Made by a program: the position numbers and the translations under genes
In this document: in pieces, positions 15,331 through 26,530 of the stretch
Layout of the letters: each line of letters starts with the position of its first letter
How positions within the stretch are numbered: the stretch's first letter is position 1
Notes under the pieces: generated by a model
What the model was told of the DNA's origin: nothing
The model's database searches: none
What the model saw: the letters and a program-made list of their open reading frames with translations, nothing else
NCBI RefSeq assembly: GCF_014859555.1
Contig: NZ_JACUTY010000013.1
Coordinates: 1-43,902 of the forward strand
Origin: Thiomicrospira sp.
Lineage (GTDB): Bacteria > Pseudomonadota > Gammaproteobacteria > Thiomicrospirales > Thiomicrospiraceae
Reading direction: 5' to 3'
DNA: 43,902 nucleotides

Positions 15331-17016
15331 TTAACGTTTCTTCGGTTCACTAGGCTCGCTGGTTTCACCCGCTTCAATTTTGCGCGTGATATACCACTGC
15401 TGAGATACCGATAGAATGTTGTTCATCAACCAGTAAAGTACTAAGCCGGCTGGGAACCACATAAAGAAGAAGGTGAAGATAAAGGGTAAGAGTTTCATTA
15501 CCTTCTGCTGCATCTCATCCATCATGGCCGTTGGGTTCAACCTTTGCTGAAGCCACATGGTGAGGCCCATTAACACCGGTAAGATGAAGTAAGGATCTTT
15601 AGCTGATAAATCTGTAATCCATAAAATCCATTCAGATTGACGCATTTCTACTGAATAGATCAATACCCAATACAAAGCGATAAACACTGGCATTTGTACC
15701 AAAATCGGTAAACAACCACCCAGCGGATTGATCTTCTCTTCTTTGTAGAGCTTCATCATTTTTTGCTGGAACAAGGCTTTATCGTCACCGTAGTTTTCTT
15801 TTAACTGTTTCAACTTAGGTTGGAACTTACGCAAACGCGCCATCGAACGATAACTGGTTTCCGAAAGCTTGTAAAAAGCTAATTTAATCAGGATCGTCAA
15901 GGCAATAATCGACCAACCCCAGTTACCGATGAAGTTATTAATAATATTCAATAACCAAAATAATGGCTCTGCCAAAATGGTGAACATACCGTAATCAATG
16001 GTTTTTTCCAGGCCTGGCGCAATCTTTTTAAGGATATTCTGCTCAGTTGGACCAATGTAAATCTGGCTTCGCAACACATCCGACTGACCCGCGTTAATTG
16101 TGACACTGGGTTCAACCACGCCAATCGCATAACGACCTTGGTCTAAGGTCTTAGCAAAGTATGTGTTGGTGGCTTGTTGATTGGGTATCGCGGCAGTTAA
16201 GAAATAGTGCTGGATCATCGCTGCCCAACCACCTTGAATTTGGTGGTTTTCTAATGCCTGATCACTAATATTACTAAATGAAATCTTATTGTATTTATTA
16301 CTATCACTGTGGTCATCGTAATAAACCGGACCGGTATAGGTGTACATCATACGAGATGAATAAGGATCATGCGCCGTGCGCACAAACTGTGAATACAAGC
16401 TGCCCGACCAGGCCTGGTCGGTGGTATTACGCACATCGTATTCGACATCAATTAGATAAGAACCTTTGGTAAACACATACGTTTTGACGACTTCAATGCC
16501 GTCTTCACGCCATACCATTGGAACCCGCAATTGCTCACCGGTTAATTGATAATCACGCTGTTCAACTTGATACACCGCTCGGTGAGTTGGCGCAGGCAAG
16601 TCGGCACTACGTGGCACTGCAATGCCATTCTGAGCAAAATAAATTAACGGACCTTGATCGCCCATTAAGTGAAACGGGGTTCCATGGTCATTTGGCATGC
16701 CATGTTTCAACATTTTTGCATCACGAATGTCGCCGCCCATCGTATCAATTTCTAGGGCTAAGGTATCGGTTGTGACCCGAATGCGCTGACCCTTTTCAAT
16801 TTGACTAATCGCCTGGGGCACGGATTGATCTCCAGACTGAGCACTTGGCGCCGTATCGGTTGAAGGCATATTGGCGAACGGTACATCAGACGGACGCTCT
16901 GCGTGAATCTCCGCCGTTGAAGTTACTGGTTGCGGCGCACTAAACTTCATCCACTCAAACCAAATCCACATGGCGGTGAAGGCGAGTGCGATCCACCAAA
17001 ATGCTCTCATATTCAT
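15331..17016 (-). CDS. yidC: Membrane protein insertase YidC
   Basis: This 561-residue insertase integrates and folds inner-membrane proteins with or without SecYEG. An N-terminal membrane anchor (about residues 4-20) is followed by a linker, the large periplasmic domain (about 70-330) and the conserved Oxa1 core of five membrane segments, with NNFIGNWGWSIIALTILIK, PLGGCLPILVQMPVFIALYW and the hairpin region KYQPKLKQL-like FQPKLKQLKENYG. AAGGA, which overlaps the rnpA stop codon, precedes the ATG, so yidC is translationally coupled to rnpA. yidD, usually located between rnpA and yidC, is absent here. One exact and one partial palindrome copy lie within. Confidence 0.97.
   Translation of the reverse strand: MNMRAFWWIALAFTAMWIWFEWMKFSAPQPVTSTAEIHAERPSDVPFANMPSTDTAPSAQSGDQSVPQAISQIEKGQRIRVTTDTLALEIDTMGGDIRDAKMLKHGMPNDHGTPFHLMGDQGPLIYFAQNGIAVPRSADLPAPTHRAVYQVEQRDYQLTGEQLRVPMVWREDGIEVVKTYVFTKGSYLIDVEYDVRNTTDQAWSGSLYSQFVRTAHDPYSSRMMYTYTGPVYYDDHSDSNKYNKISFSNISDQALENHQIQGGWAAMIQHYFLTAAIPNQQATNTYFAKTLDQGRYAIGVVEPSVTINAGQSDVLRSQIYIGPTEQNILKKIAPGLEKTIDYGMFTILAEPLFWLLNIINNFIGNWGWSIIALTILIKLAFYKLSETSYRSMARLRKFQPKLKQLKENYGDDKALFQQKMMKLYKEEKINPLGGCLPILVQMPVFIALYWVLIYSVEMRQSEWILWITDLSAKDPYFILPVLMGLTMWLQQRLNPTAMMDEMQQKVMKLLPFIFTFFFMWFPAGLVLYWLMNNILSVSQQWYITRKIEAGETSEPSEPKKR
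16007..16018. repeat. Near copy of the palindrome (10-bp core) in yidC
   Basis: TCCAGGCCTGGC keeps the inner ten bases. It is read as APGLEK on the minus strand. Confidence 0.55.
16407..16418. repeat. Palindrome ACCAGGCCTGGT, copy 6
   Basis: Within yidC, read as DQAWS. Flanking bases extend the dyad to 16 bp (16405-16420). Confidence 0.95.
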
Positions 17017-17025
17017 GCTTATTCC

Positions 17026-17451
17026 TTAACTCTGTTTGTTTTTTAGATTGCTTGTCTGAATCTTATGAATTAAATGCTGAAAACTGCTGGCCAGTGTCAG
17101 GCTATCAATATCTTGCATACCCTTGCGCCCCAGCACCACAATATCATACCCGCATAGCGCCAGCTTATGTTGACGAAATGCCTCACGTGCGATTCTTTTA
17201 ACCCGGTTTCGCCATACTGCACGTGCCAGTTGTTTTTTAGATACAGCTAAACCTAAACGCGGAATAGGTAAGTTATTTGGGCAGACGATTAAAGTCCAAT
17301 GTCGATTGGCAAATTTTTGCGCATCGGCAAAAACCAGTTGAAAGTCGTTTGGGGAAAGTAGGCGAAGGGATTTAGGGAAATCTTGGTGGCGCAACAAGCA
17401 ATCTTGTTGCTCACCAGATAAGGCATCCATGCTTACGCAAGGGGCGCTCAT
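17026..17451 (-). CDS. rnpA: Ribonuclease P protein component RnpA
   Basis: This 141-residue basic protein helps the RNase P RNA cleave 5' leaders from pre-tRNAs. The hallmark RNR motif is present (RNRVKRIAREAFR), preceded by LGLAVSKKQLARAV and followed by GYDIVVLGRKG. The N-terminus carries about 25 residues before the FPKSLRLLSPNDF segment where many relatives begin, so translation could start further in; the ATG at 17451 is six bases from the rpmH stop, which favours the full version. Confidence 0.95.
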   Translation of the reverse strand: MSAPCVSMDALSGEQQDCLLRHQDFPKSLRLLSPNDFQLVFADAQKFANRHWTLIVCPNNLPIPRLGLAVSKKQLARAVWRNRVKRIAREAFRQHKLALCGYDIVVLGRKGMQDIDSLTLASSFQHLIHKIQTSNLKNKQS

Positions 17452-17457
17452 TTAACT

Positions 17458-17592
17458 CTATACAGTCAAACGTGCGCGACCTTTTGCACGACGCGCCGCC
17501 AGAATTTTACGGCCATTTTTAGTCGCCATACGAGCACGGAAACCATGGTTGCGCTTGCGCTTGATTATGCTTGGTTGAAATGTACGTTTCAT
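17458..17592 (-). CDS. rpmH: Ribosomal protein L34 (bL34)
   Basis: This 44-residue ribosomal protein begins [19 protein letters not shown], with the L34 signature [17 protein letters not shown] and a basic C-terminus ([12 protein letters not shown]). It is small and highly conserved. It leads rpmH-rnpA-yidC on the minus strand and is preceded by a good promoter. Confidence 0.98.
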   Translation of the reverse strand: MKRTFQPSIIKRKRNHGFRARMATKNGRKILAARRAKGRARLTV

Positions 17593-17638
17593 GTCAGTTA
17601 CCTATTACAAAATTTCGATCGAAAAAAGAGAACAGCGA

Positions 17639-17667
17639 ATTTTAAAGAAGTCAGCTAAAAATTGCAA
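17639..17667 (-). promoter_or_regulatory. Predicted rpmH promoter
   Basis: On the minus strand TTGCAA (17667-17662) and TAAAAT (17644-17639) are 17 bases apart, about 50 bases before rpmH. The 172-base gap between rpmH and recF has no DnaA box, so the origin is not here as it is in many relatives. Confidence 0.6.
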
Positions 17668-17734
17668 GTAAATTAACGACAAACGCGTAAATCAATCCCA
17701 AAAGCTTGCCAAGCTCAGCCGTTCGAGCTCGTGG

Positions 17735-17740
17735 TAGAAT
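17735..17740 (+). promoter_or_regulatory. -10 candidate for recF
   Basis: TAGAAT lies 25 bases before the recF ATG within GTGGTAGAAT. The same ten bases recur upstream of gyrB (18892-18901). No convincing -35 is seen. Confidence 0.35.
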
Positions 17741-17764
17741 GGTTTTTTTTATGATTGAAAATGC

Positions 17765-18850
17765 ATGGCGCGTCTTAAAACACTACAACTCACCCAGTTT
17801 CGCAACTTACACCAGGCCTGGTTATCGCTTGCGCCTGGTTTAAATGTCATTATAGGCGATAATGCCGCTGGCAAAACCTCGGTGATTGAAGCCTTATGGG
17901 TCATGGCCTCAGGCCGGTCATTTAGAACCACTAAACCTCAGCAATTGATTGAAATTAACCATGCTGATATGACGCTTTATTGTGAAGTGGAGCAAGATGG
18001 CCACACCCATAAACTTGGTTTACAGCGTAATGCTAACGGCTTAGAACTGCGTCTTGATGGCCAAAGTCTAAAAAATCAAACGGAACTCGCACGTCACTTA
18101 CCGGTTCAACTTTTAACGCCAGAAAGCCATCGTCTATTAGAGGAAGGCCCCAAAGCGCGTCGTCAGTTTTTAGATTGGGGCTGCTTTTATCACCATCCCA
18201 ACTTTATCCAAGCCTGGCGGGTTTATCAACGTGCGTTGAAACAGCGTAACCATAGCTTAAAAAAACAATTGCCCAGCGCGCAAACTCGTTTGTGGGATGC
18301 GCAGCTAATTGAAACCTCAGAACAAATAAATCATCTAAGGGCTGACTATTTAAACGCGTTAACGCCTTACTTAACCGATTTTATTCAGCACCTTATGCCC
18401 GAATTAAGCCGCCAGGTTGATGTGCGTTTTTATCCAGGCTGGCCTGCTAATCAAGCCAGCTATGCGTCTTGCTTAGATGAACATTACTTGCGTGATTGTC
18501 AACTAGGTCACACTCAATACGGTTGTCACCGAGCCGATATAAAGTTTCGTATTCAGCAACAAGAACCTTTGGTCAGCTTGTCGCGTGGTCAGCAAAAGCT
18601 GTTTGTTTGTGCTTTATTGCTCGCGCAAGCTCAGTATTTACAAACCCAAACACAAAACTCGGTCGTGATGTTAATTGATGATTTGCCGGCCGAATTGGAT
18701 AGTCAGCATCGCACCACTTTAATGTCATTATTACAAAACCTTGAGATCCAGCATCTAGTGACCACAACGGCGGCCGACTTAATTCCAATCTTAAACCCAG
18801 AAAATACGGCTTGTTTTGAAATTCAGCATGGCAAAATTCAGGCCTTGTAA
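17765..18850 (+). CDS. recF: DNA replication and repair protein RecF
   Basis: This 361-residue SMC-like ATPase loads RecA at gaps with RecO and RecR. Walker A is GDNAAGKT (residues 31-38), the ABC-type signature SLSRGQQKLF lies near residue 275, and Walker B is VVMLIDDLPAELD. The start MARLKTLQLTQFRNL fits the family, though the ribosome binding site is weak. It runs toward gyrB after an 87-base gap. It is unusually parted from dnaN, with which it commonly overlaps in gammaproteobacteria. Confidence 0.96.
   Translation: MARLKTLQLTQFRNLHQAWLSLAPGLNVIIGDNAAGKTSVIEALWVMASGRSFRTTKPQQLIEINHADMTLYCEVEQDGHTHKLGLQRNANGLELRLDGQSLKNQTELARHLPVQLLTPESHRLLEEGPKARRQFLDWGCFYHHPNFIQAWRVYQRALKQRNHSLKKQLPSAQTRLWDAQLIETSEQINHLRADYLNALTPYLTDFIQHLMPELSRQVDVRFYPGWPANQASYASCLDEHYLRDCQLGHTQYGCHRADIKFRIQQQEPLVSLSRGQQKLFVCALLLAQAQYLQTQTQNSVVMLIDDLPAELDSQHRTTLMSLLQNLEIQHLVTTTAADLIPILNPENTACFEIQHGKIQAL
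17811..17822. repeat. Palindrome ACCAGGCCTGGT, copy 7
   Basis: Within recF, coding HQAWL at residues 16-20, just before Walker A. Confidence 0.95.
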
Positions 18851-18871
18851 GCCAACCCAAACTTCGCCTAC

Positions 18872-18901
18872 TCAACAAATGCGGAAATTTTGTGGTAGAA
18901 T
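18872..18901 (+). promoter_or_regulatory. Predicted gyrB promoter
   Basis: TCAACA (18872-18877) and TAGAAT (18896-18901) are 18 bases apart, 36 bases before the gyrB start. This suggests that gyrB has its own promoter besides read-through from recF. Confidence 0.45.
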
Positions 18902-18913
18902 CCGAACACTTAA

Positions 18914-21358
<2,445 letters not shown>

Positions 21359-21360
21359 GA

Positions 21361-21385
21361 AATGACGCTCAAATATGGCGTCATT
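21361..21385. repeat. Hairpin after gyrB
   Basis: AATGACGC and GCGTCATT form an eight-bp stem just past the gyrB stop. The T-run (GTTTTTA) starts several bases later, so it is a weak terminator candidate. Confidence 0.45.
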
Positions 21386-21412
21386 ACAAAAAAGTTTTTA
21401 ATTTAAATCCTG

Positions 21413-21424
21413 ACCAGGCCTGGT
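21413..21424. repeat. Palindrome ACCAGGCCTGGT, copy 8
   Basis: Intergenic copy between gyrB and prk, extended to 14 bp (21412-21425), between two other hairpins. Confidence 0.95.
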
Positions 21425-21426
21425 CG

Positions 21427-21452
21427 AATGAATGCAAACCATTCATTTTTTA
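21427..21452 (+). terminator. Terminator-like hairpin just upstream of prk
   Basis: AATGAATG and CATTCATT form a perfect eight-bp stem with loop CAAAC, directly followed by a T-run (21446-21451), 16 bases before the prk ATG. Shape and T-run suit a terminator for gyrB or an attenuator controlling prk, but the stem is AT-rich. Confidence 0.45.
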
Positions 21453-21467
21453 TAATGGAGGCTGTTT

Positions 21468-22406
21468 ATGTCTGTAGTTCATCCTATTGTTACCGTCACC
21501 GGTTCATCTGGTGCTGGTACGTCATTTGTAAAGCGTGCGGTAGAAGAAATCTTTAAGCGCGAAAACCTGAATGCTGCGATTATTGAAGGTGATAGTTTTC
21601 ACAAGTATGATCGCGCTACCATGAAGCAAAAGGTCGCTGAAAGCAAAGAAAATGGTGGCCGTGTGTTAACCCATTTTTCTGAATATGCGAACGAATTTCA
21701 AAAACTTGAACAGTTGTTCAGTGAATACCGTTCAACCGGTAGCGGCAAACGTCGTTACTATATCCACAGTGACGACGAAGCAGCCGAGCTAAACGCGCGT
21801 TTAGGTACCAACCTAAGCCCGGGTGAGTTTACACCTTGGGAAGCGATTCCTGAAGGTACCGATATCCTATTCTATGAAGGTCTTCATGGTATGGTTCGTC
21901 GTGTCAAAACAGAAAAAGGCGACGCTGGATTTTATGATGTCGCTCAGCATGTTGATCTTGGGATTGGCGTATGCCCGGTAGTAAACATTGAATGGATGCA
22001 GAAAATTTATCGTGATACTTCTGAGCGTCCATATAGCGTGGGTCAAGTACGCGATATTATTTTAGAGCGTATGGAAGATTATATTGAATATGTCGTGCCA
22101 CAATTCCACCGCACTCACATCAACTTCCACCGTGTACCTTTAGTTGACACCTCTGACCCCTTCTCTACATTAGAGGATGAAGCGGCACTGGTTCCAGAGC
22201 CTAAAAATTCTTTAATGGTAACGCATGTTCGTCATCAGGATATCAACCTACAGTCGATTGCCGATAAGATTCCTGGTGCTTGGTTACAAACCCCAGAAAC
22301 CTTGGTATACAACTCTGAACACATGGTTTTAGCGATGGATTTATTAATGTCGCCAATCATTCATAACCTAGTAGAGAAAAAACGCGCGGCTCTAGCAAAA
22401 GTCTAA
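21468..22406 (+). CDS. prk: Phosphoribulokinase
   Basis: This 312-residue kinase makes ribulose-1,5-bisphosphate, the CO2 acceptor of the Calvin cycle, and marks the organism as an autotroph. The P-loop reads GSSGAGTSFVK, followed by IIEGDSFHKYDR, the FYEGLHGM catalytic segment and RDTSERPYSVGQVRDIILERMEDY, all typical of the proteobacterial (octameric, class I) form. ATGGAGG gives a strong ribosome binding site. No other Calvin-cycle gene is nearby, so regulation is separate from RuBisCO; its placement next to gyrB suggests constitutive expression, possibly modulated by the upstream hairpins. Confidence 0.97.
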   Translation: MSVVHPIVTVTGSSGAGTSFVKRAVEEIFKRENLNAAIIEGDSFHKYDRATMKQKVAESKENGGRVLTHFSEYANEFQKLEQLFSEYRSTGSGKRRYYIHSDDEAAELNARLGTNLSPGEFTPWEAIPEGTDILFYEGLHGMVRRVKTEKGDAGFYDVAQHVDLGIGVCPVVNIEWMQKIYRDTSERPYSVGQVRDIILERMEDYIEYVVPQFHRTHINFHRVPLVDTSDPFSTLEDEAALVPEPKNSLMVTHVRHQDINLQSIADKIPGAWLQTPETLVYNSEHMVLAMDLLMSPIIHNLVEKKRAALAKV

Positions 22407-22429
22407 GCTTATTATGCGTTTTTAATGTT

Positions 22430-22468
22430 AAGCCCTGTTTTGGTTAATTGATCAAAATAGGGCTTTTT
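22430..22468 (+). terminator. Terminator after prk
   Basis: AAGCCCTGTTTTG pairs with CAAAATAGGGCTT (one G-U pair) as a 13-bp stem, followed by TTTT. It cleanly separates prk from the signalling operon. Confidence 0.9.
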
Positions 22469-22482
22469 ACATCAAATCCAAC

Positions 22483-22511
22483 CCTTCACTTACGTCTTCC
22501 TTTGCTATAAT
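22483..22511 (+). promoter_or_regulatory. Predicted promoter of the signalling operon
   Basis: A perfect -10 (TATAAT, 22506-22511) lies 40 bases before the first gene. The -35 (CCTTCA at 22483-22488, 17-base spacing) is poor, so activation by a regulator is possible. Confidence 0.5.
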
Positions 22512-22551
22512 TCATTTTACTTATCCTCACAGAGTCAGCTTTATTAAACGG

Positions 22552-23058
22552 ATGATGCGCCCCCTATTTTTGCTGATATTTATCTTATACAGCAGCCTAA
22601 GTTTTGCGCTTAACCAGCGCGATGAAGCTTATTTGTGGGTGGGAACCGAGGTTTTTCCAACCCTAGTTAAATCCATCGTTAGCACACCAAATACCAACCA
22701 AGCCATTACGGTCGTCTACCTACAAAACCGTCACCAAGCTGAAGTCGTCGCTCAACAGCTTAAAAAAACCCTGAGTCATCCCATCCACGTCAGAACTCTT
22801 GAACAAACATTCACTGCACACGATAGTCAAATTCTATTTATAAGCCACCCAGATCTGCAAACACTCCGGCTAATTGAGTTTGTGGAGCTAAATCAAATTT
22901 TAAGTTTTTCCCCTTTTTATCAGGCCGTATCAAAAGGTGCGGATGCCGGTATTGTTGTTAAGGAACAAGTCCGTCCGCAAATCAACCTGAATCAATTACA
23001 ACGTAAAAACATCGTCTTAAAACCCTTCTTTGTCAGAGTAGCCGAATCCTATGAATAA
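22552..23058 (+). CDS. Periplasmic protein of unknown function, possibly YfiR-like (DUF4154)
   Basis: This 168-residue protein has a clear signal peptide (about residues 1-19, ending SLSFA-LN). The rest alternates beta strands and helices like small periplasmic binding domains. The C-terminal part (a GADAGIVVKEQVRPQINLN stretch followed by FFVRVAES) resembles YfiR/DUF4154 proteins, which often act as periplasmic partners of signalling proteins, but I would not rely on this. It overlaps the following kinase gene by eight bases, so the products are probably made together, and it may present a signal to the sensor domain. Confidence 0.6.
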   Translation: MMRPLFLLIFILYSSLSFALNQRDEAYLWVGTEVFPTLVKSIVSTPNTNQAITVVYLQNRHQAEVVAQQLKKTLSHPIHVRTLEQTFTAHDSQILFISHPDLQTLRLIEFVELNQILSFSPFYQAVSKGADAGIVVKEQVRPQINLNQLQRKNIVLKPFFVRVAESYE

Positions 23059-24739
23059 CCAAAACACCCATAGACTAACCGGGAACTTAGGCTTAATTTT
23101 TATTGCCTTATCCATCGGCATCATTTTATTGGTATTTGTGTACTTTTATTACGTCCTCCAGCCCCGGCTTCATGAAGAGGCGCATTCACAAGCGAATTTA
23201 CTTACTCAGTCATTAAGTCGTGAATTGATGCATAAAACTGTGCTGGATGATGCCTTTCTGTTGCAACGAGAAATTGGAAAAATCCTACTTTATAACGATG
23301 AAAATCGTCAAAGACCTTTTGTAAAAGGGATTACAATTGAATTCAATCCGGAATTTTTTCCAAATCACAATCGTTCATTACAGCGTGGCGAAAGTAACTG
23401 CCAAGACTGTTTTAAAATCGTTACTCCGCTTTATGATCAACAATCGTTAGATCTTTTGGCAAGTGTGACCTACTATGTTAATCCAGAAAATTACGACATA
23501 TTATTAGACGAAATTTCGCGTAAATTCTTTTTTATTTTAAGCATCCTAGCGATGCTGTTATTTGTGATTTGGTCCGCCACCCAAAAGCTATGGAAAGCCA
23601 TGCTTGAGTCACAACAAAAACTGTTTGACTCGAACCGTTACAATCAACAAATCCTCAATACTATGCAAGATATGTTGTTCTTAATCGATCATCAAGGGCG
23701 CATTTTAGATGCCAATTTATCGGCTCAAAACCAGCTTAAAGTCAGCCTAGAAACCTTACAAAGCCACTTTATTCAAGAGTATTTTCAAACCAGTCAAAAA
23801 AACCAAAGACTGTTAAGCCAGCTTAAAATCCTTGCACAAGAAAGTTTAGAAGTTATCTTTCAACTCAACCCAAACGGCAAACACTTTGGGTTGTTATCGG
23901 CTTCAAAATTTGATACCCAAGTTGAAAATGACGGCTTAAAAGATACGGCACGTTATTTGTTAGTGATTAAAGATATTGACGCGTTAAAAACCGCAGAGGC
24001 CAAACTGGCTTATCAAGCTCAAATGGCGCATGCGAGTCGTTTAAAGTCGCTAGGTGAAATGGCCACCGGAATTGCGCACGAAATTAATCAACCCTTGGCG
24101 GTAATCCGTTTAGGTGCCGAAGGCATCAAACACTCATTACAAGCGCAAACCCCACAGGCTTTCGAGGTAGAAATTGCCCAGGATGTGATTGATCAAGTGG
24201 ATCGTGCTACCCAAATTATTAATAACATGCGCTCGTTTGCTCGATTACAGCCCTCTCCCAAATGTTGGGTTGAACCACAGCATCCACTAAACTCGGCTTT
24301 ATCTTTTTTCAAAGAACAACTACGAATTAACTCGATTGAACTGGTCGAACAAATTGATACCAGTTGCCCACAAATATTGATTGAAACCCAGAAGTTCGAA
24401 CAGGTTATTGTTAACTTAATCACCAATGCCCGTCATGCCTTAAGTGCGCTTAAGGACAATAGGACGAAAAAAATTGGAGTCAAACTCAGCTGCGATCATC
24501 AGTTTGTAACTATTGTGATTGAAGACAATGGTATTGGCATGGACGAAATGACACGCCAGCATTGTCTCGACCCCTTCTTTACCACCAAAGAAGCCGGAGA
24601 GGGCACCGGGCTAGGCTTGTCAATCGTACATAATATTCTGCAAGAATTTAATATTAATCTCGTGATACAATCTGAAATAGGAAAAGGTACGCGTTTTATA
24701 ATGCAAATTCCCCATAAACTATCTGAGATTCCATCATGA
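23051..24739 (+). CDS. Membrane sensor histidine kinase with PAS domain
   Basis: This 562-residue kinase has a membrane segment (about 13-36), a periplasmic sensor region (37-157), a second membrane segment (about 158-177), a PAS-like domain (about 195-310), then HisKA with phospho-acceptor His343 in GIAHEINQPLAV and an ATPase domain with NLITNARHAL, EDNGIGMDE and GTGLGLSIV (from residue 518). The kinase core resembles the NtrB/DctB/FixL-like HEINQP group. The periplasmic region holds a C-x2-C pair (Cys117, Cys120; NCQDCFK), which could sense redox state, a metal or heme. It overlaps both neighbouring genes. The signal is unknown. Confidence 0.9.
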   Translation: MNNQNTHRLTGNLGLIFIALSIGIILLVFVYFYYVLQPRLHEEAHSQANLLTQSLSRELMHKTVLDDAFLLQREIGKILLYNDENRQRPFVKGITIEFNPEFFPNHNRSLQRGESNCQDCFKIVTPLYDQQSLDLLASVTYYVNPENYDILLDEISRKFFFILSILAMLLFVIWSATQKLWKAMLESQQKLFDSNRYNQQILNTMQDMLFLIDHQGRILDANLSAQNQLKVSLETLQSHFIQEYFQTSQKNQRLLSQLKILAQESLEVIFQLNPNGKHFGLLSASKFDTQVENDGLKDTARYLLVIKDIDALKTAEAKLAYQAQMAHASRLKSLGEMATGIAHEINQPLAVIRLGAEGIKHSLQAQTPQAFEVEIAQDVIDQVDRATQIINNMRSFARLQPSPKCWVEPQHPLNSALSFFKEQLRINSIELVEQIDTSCPQILIETQKFEQVIVNLITNARHALSALKDNRTKKIGVKLSCDHQFVTIVIEDNGIGMDEMTRQHCLDPFFTTKEAGEGTGLGLSIVHNILQEFNINLVIQSEIGKGTRFIMQIPHKLSEIPS

Positions 24740-25119
24740 GCACGATATTACTAGTAGATGACGAACCGGCCATTGTTAAAATGTTGAAGTGGCGATTAGA
24801 AACAACGGGTTATAAAGTAATCAGTGCCATCTCTGGGATTGAGGCACTAAAAGTGATTCAGCAAACGCCGGTGGATTTTGTGATTACCGATGTACGCATG
24901 CCACGCATGGATGGGTTTACCTTAATTACCAAAATTAAAGCCGTGTTAGCCAATATTCCATGCTTAATCATGAGTGGTCACGGTGATATTGATATGACCG
25001 GCCAAGCTACACAGGTAGGCGCTTGCGGTTATATTCACAAGCCTATTAAGTTTGAAGAACTCGAAAATTTGATTCACCAGAATCTTGATGTTAAAAGCCA
25101 TAGCAATGCTTGGGTATAG
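24736..25119 (+). CDS. Single-domain response regulator (CheY-like receiver)
   Basis: This 127-residue receiver has no output domain. The acidic pocket is Asp8/Asp9, the phosphorylation site Asp52 (VITDVRMPRMDG), the switch Ser80 and the conserved Lys102 (IHKPIKFEE). It overlaps the kinase gene by four bases (ATGA), so it is the obvious partner. Without a DNA-binding or enzymatic domain, it must act by protein contact or pass phosphate onward to a regulator elsewhere. It faces hslR tail to tail. Confidence 0.93.
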   Translation: MSTILLVDDEPAIVKMLKWRLETTGYKVISAISGIEALKVIQQTPVDFVITDVRMPRMDGFTLITKIKAVLANIPCLIMSGHGDIDMTGQATQVGACGYIHKPIKFEELENLIHQNLDVKSHSNAWV

Positions 25120-25139
25120 CGGGCTAATTCGAGTCAGAT

Positions 25140-25523
25140 TTAAGAATAATCCAACGAATCGATTTTGCGTCTATCGCGTTTAGTGGGTCGCCCCGCACCT
25201 CTTTCACGATAACCCACCAATGCCATATCTCCGGTAGGTTTACGTTGCAATAACTCTTCCTTTACCAACTCATATAACCCTAAAGCTTGCTCAGCCGAAC
25301 CACGCCGATCAGATAACACTAATAGCTTTATTTCAACTTTTCGATGCACTTGAGTGATACGCAAAGTATCACCAATTTGCATGGTTTTGCTAGGCTTGGG
25401 TTTTTGGCCGTTAATTTCTACTTTACCGCCTTTTACTGCCTCAGAAGCTAAGGCACGCGTTTTGAAAAAGCGCGCGGCCCATAACCATTTATCAATTCGA
25501 AGTTTAGATTCATCTGCTTGCAT
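25140..25523 (-). CDS. hslR: Ribosome-associated heat shock protein Hsp15 (S4 domain)
   Basis: This 127-residue RNA-binding protein is of the Hsp15 family, which binds 50S subunits carrying nascent chains after translation breaks off and helps recycle them. The S4 domain (LRIDKWLWAARFFKTRALASEAV, split) occupies the N-terminus, and the tail is basic (GRPTKRDRRKIDSLDY) as in E. coli HslR. The ATG at 25523 is preferred; an upstream in-frame GTG at 25541 lies inside the palindrome. It follows hemF on the same strand. Confidence 0.92.
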   Translation of the reverse strand: MQADESKLRIDKWLWAARFFKTRALASEAVKGGKVEINGQKPKPSKTMQIGDTLRITQVHRKVEIKLLVLSDRRGSAEQALGLYELVKEELLQRKPTGDMALVGYRERGAGRPTKRDRRKIDSLDYS

Positions 25524-25539
25524 GATTATCTCTGTCACC

Positions 25540-25551
25540 ACCAGGCCTGGT
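25540..25551. repeat. Palindrome ACCAGGCCTGGT, copy 9
   Basis: At the 3' end of hemF, where the dyad extends to 18 bp (25537-25554) and touches the stop codon. A hairpin here could act on hemF mRNA or the leader of hslR. No T-run follows. Confidence 0.95.
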
Positions 25552-25553
25552 GG

Positions 25554-26501
<948 letters not shown>

Positions 26502-26530
26502 TTAAATCTTATTCTATTGCATGCTTTTAA

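Noticed and set aside
17593-17764. rpmH-recF gap as oriC
   Set aside because: No DnaA box was found there, whereas three boxes and an AT-rich element lie next to dnaA.
21451-21456. TATAAT just before prk as a promoter -10
   Set aside because: It overlaps the ribosome binding site only 12 bases from the ATG; the resulting mRNA would lack a usable leader.
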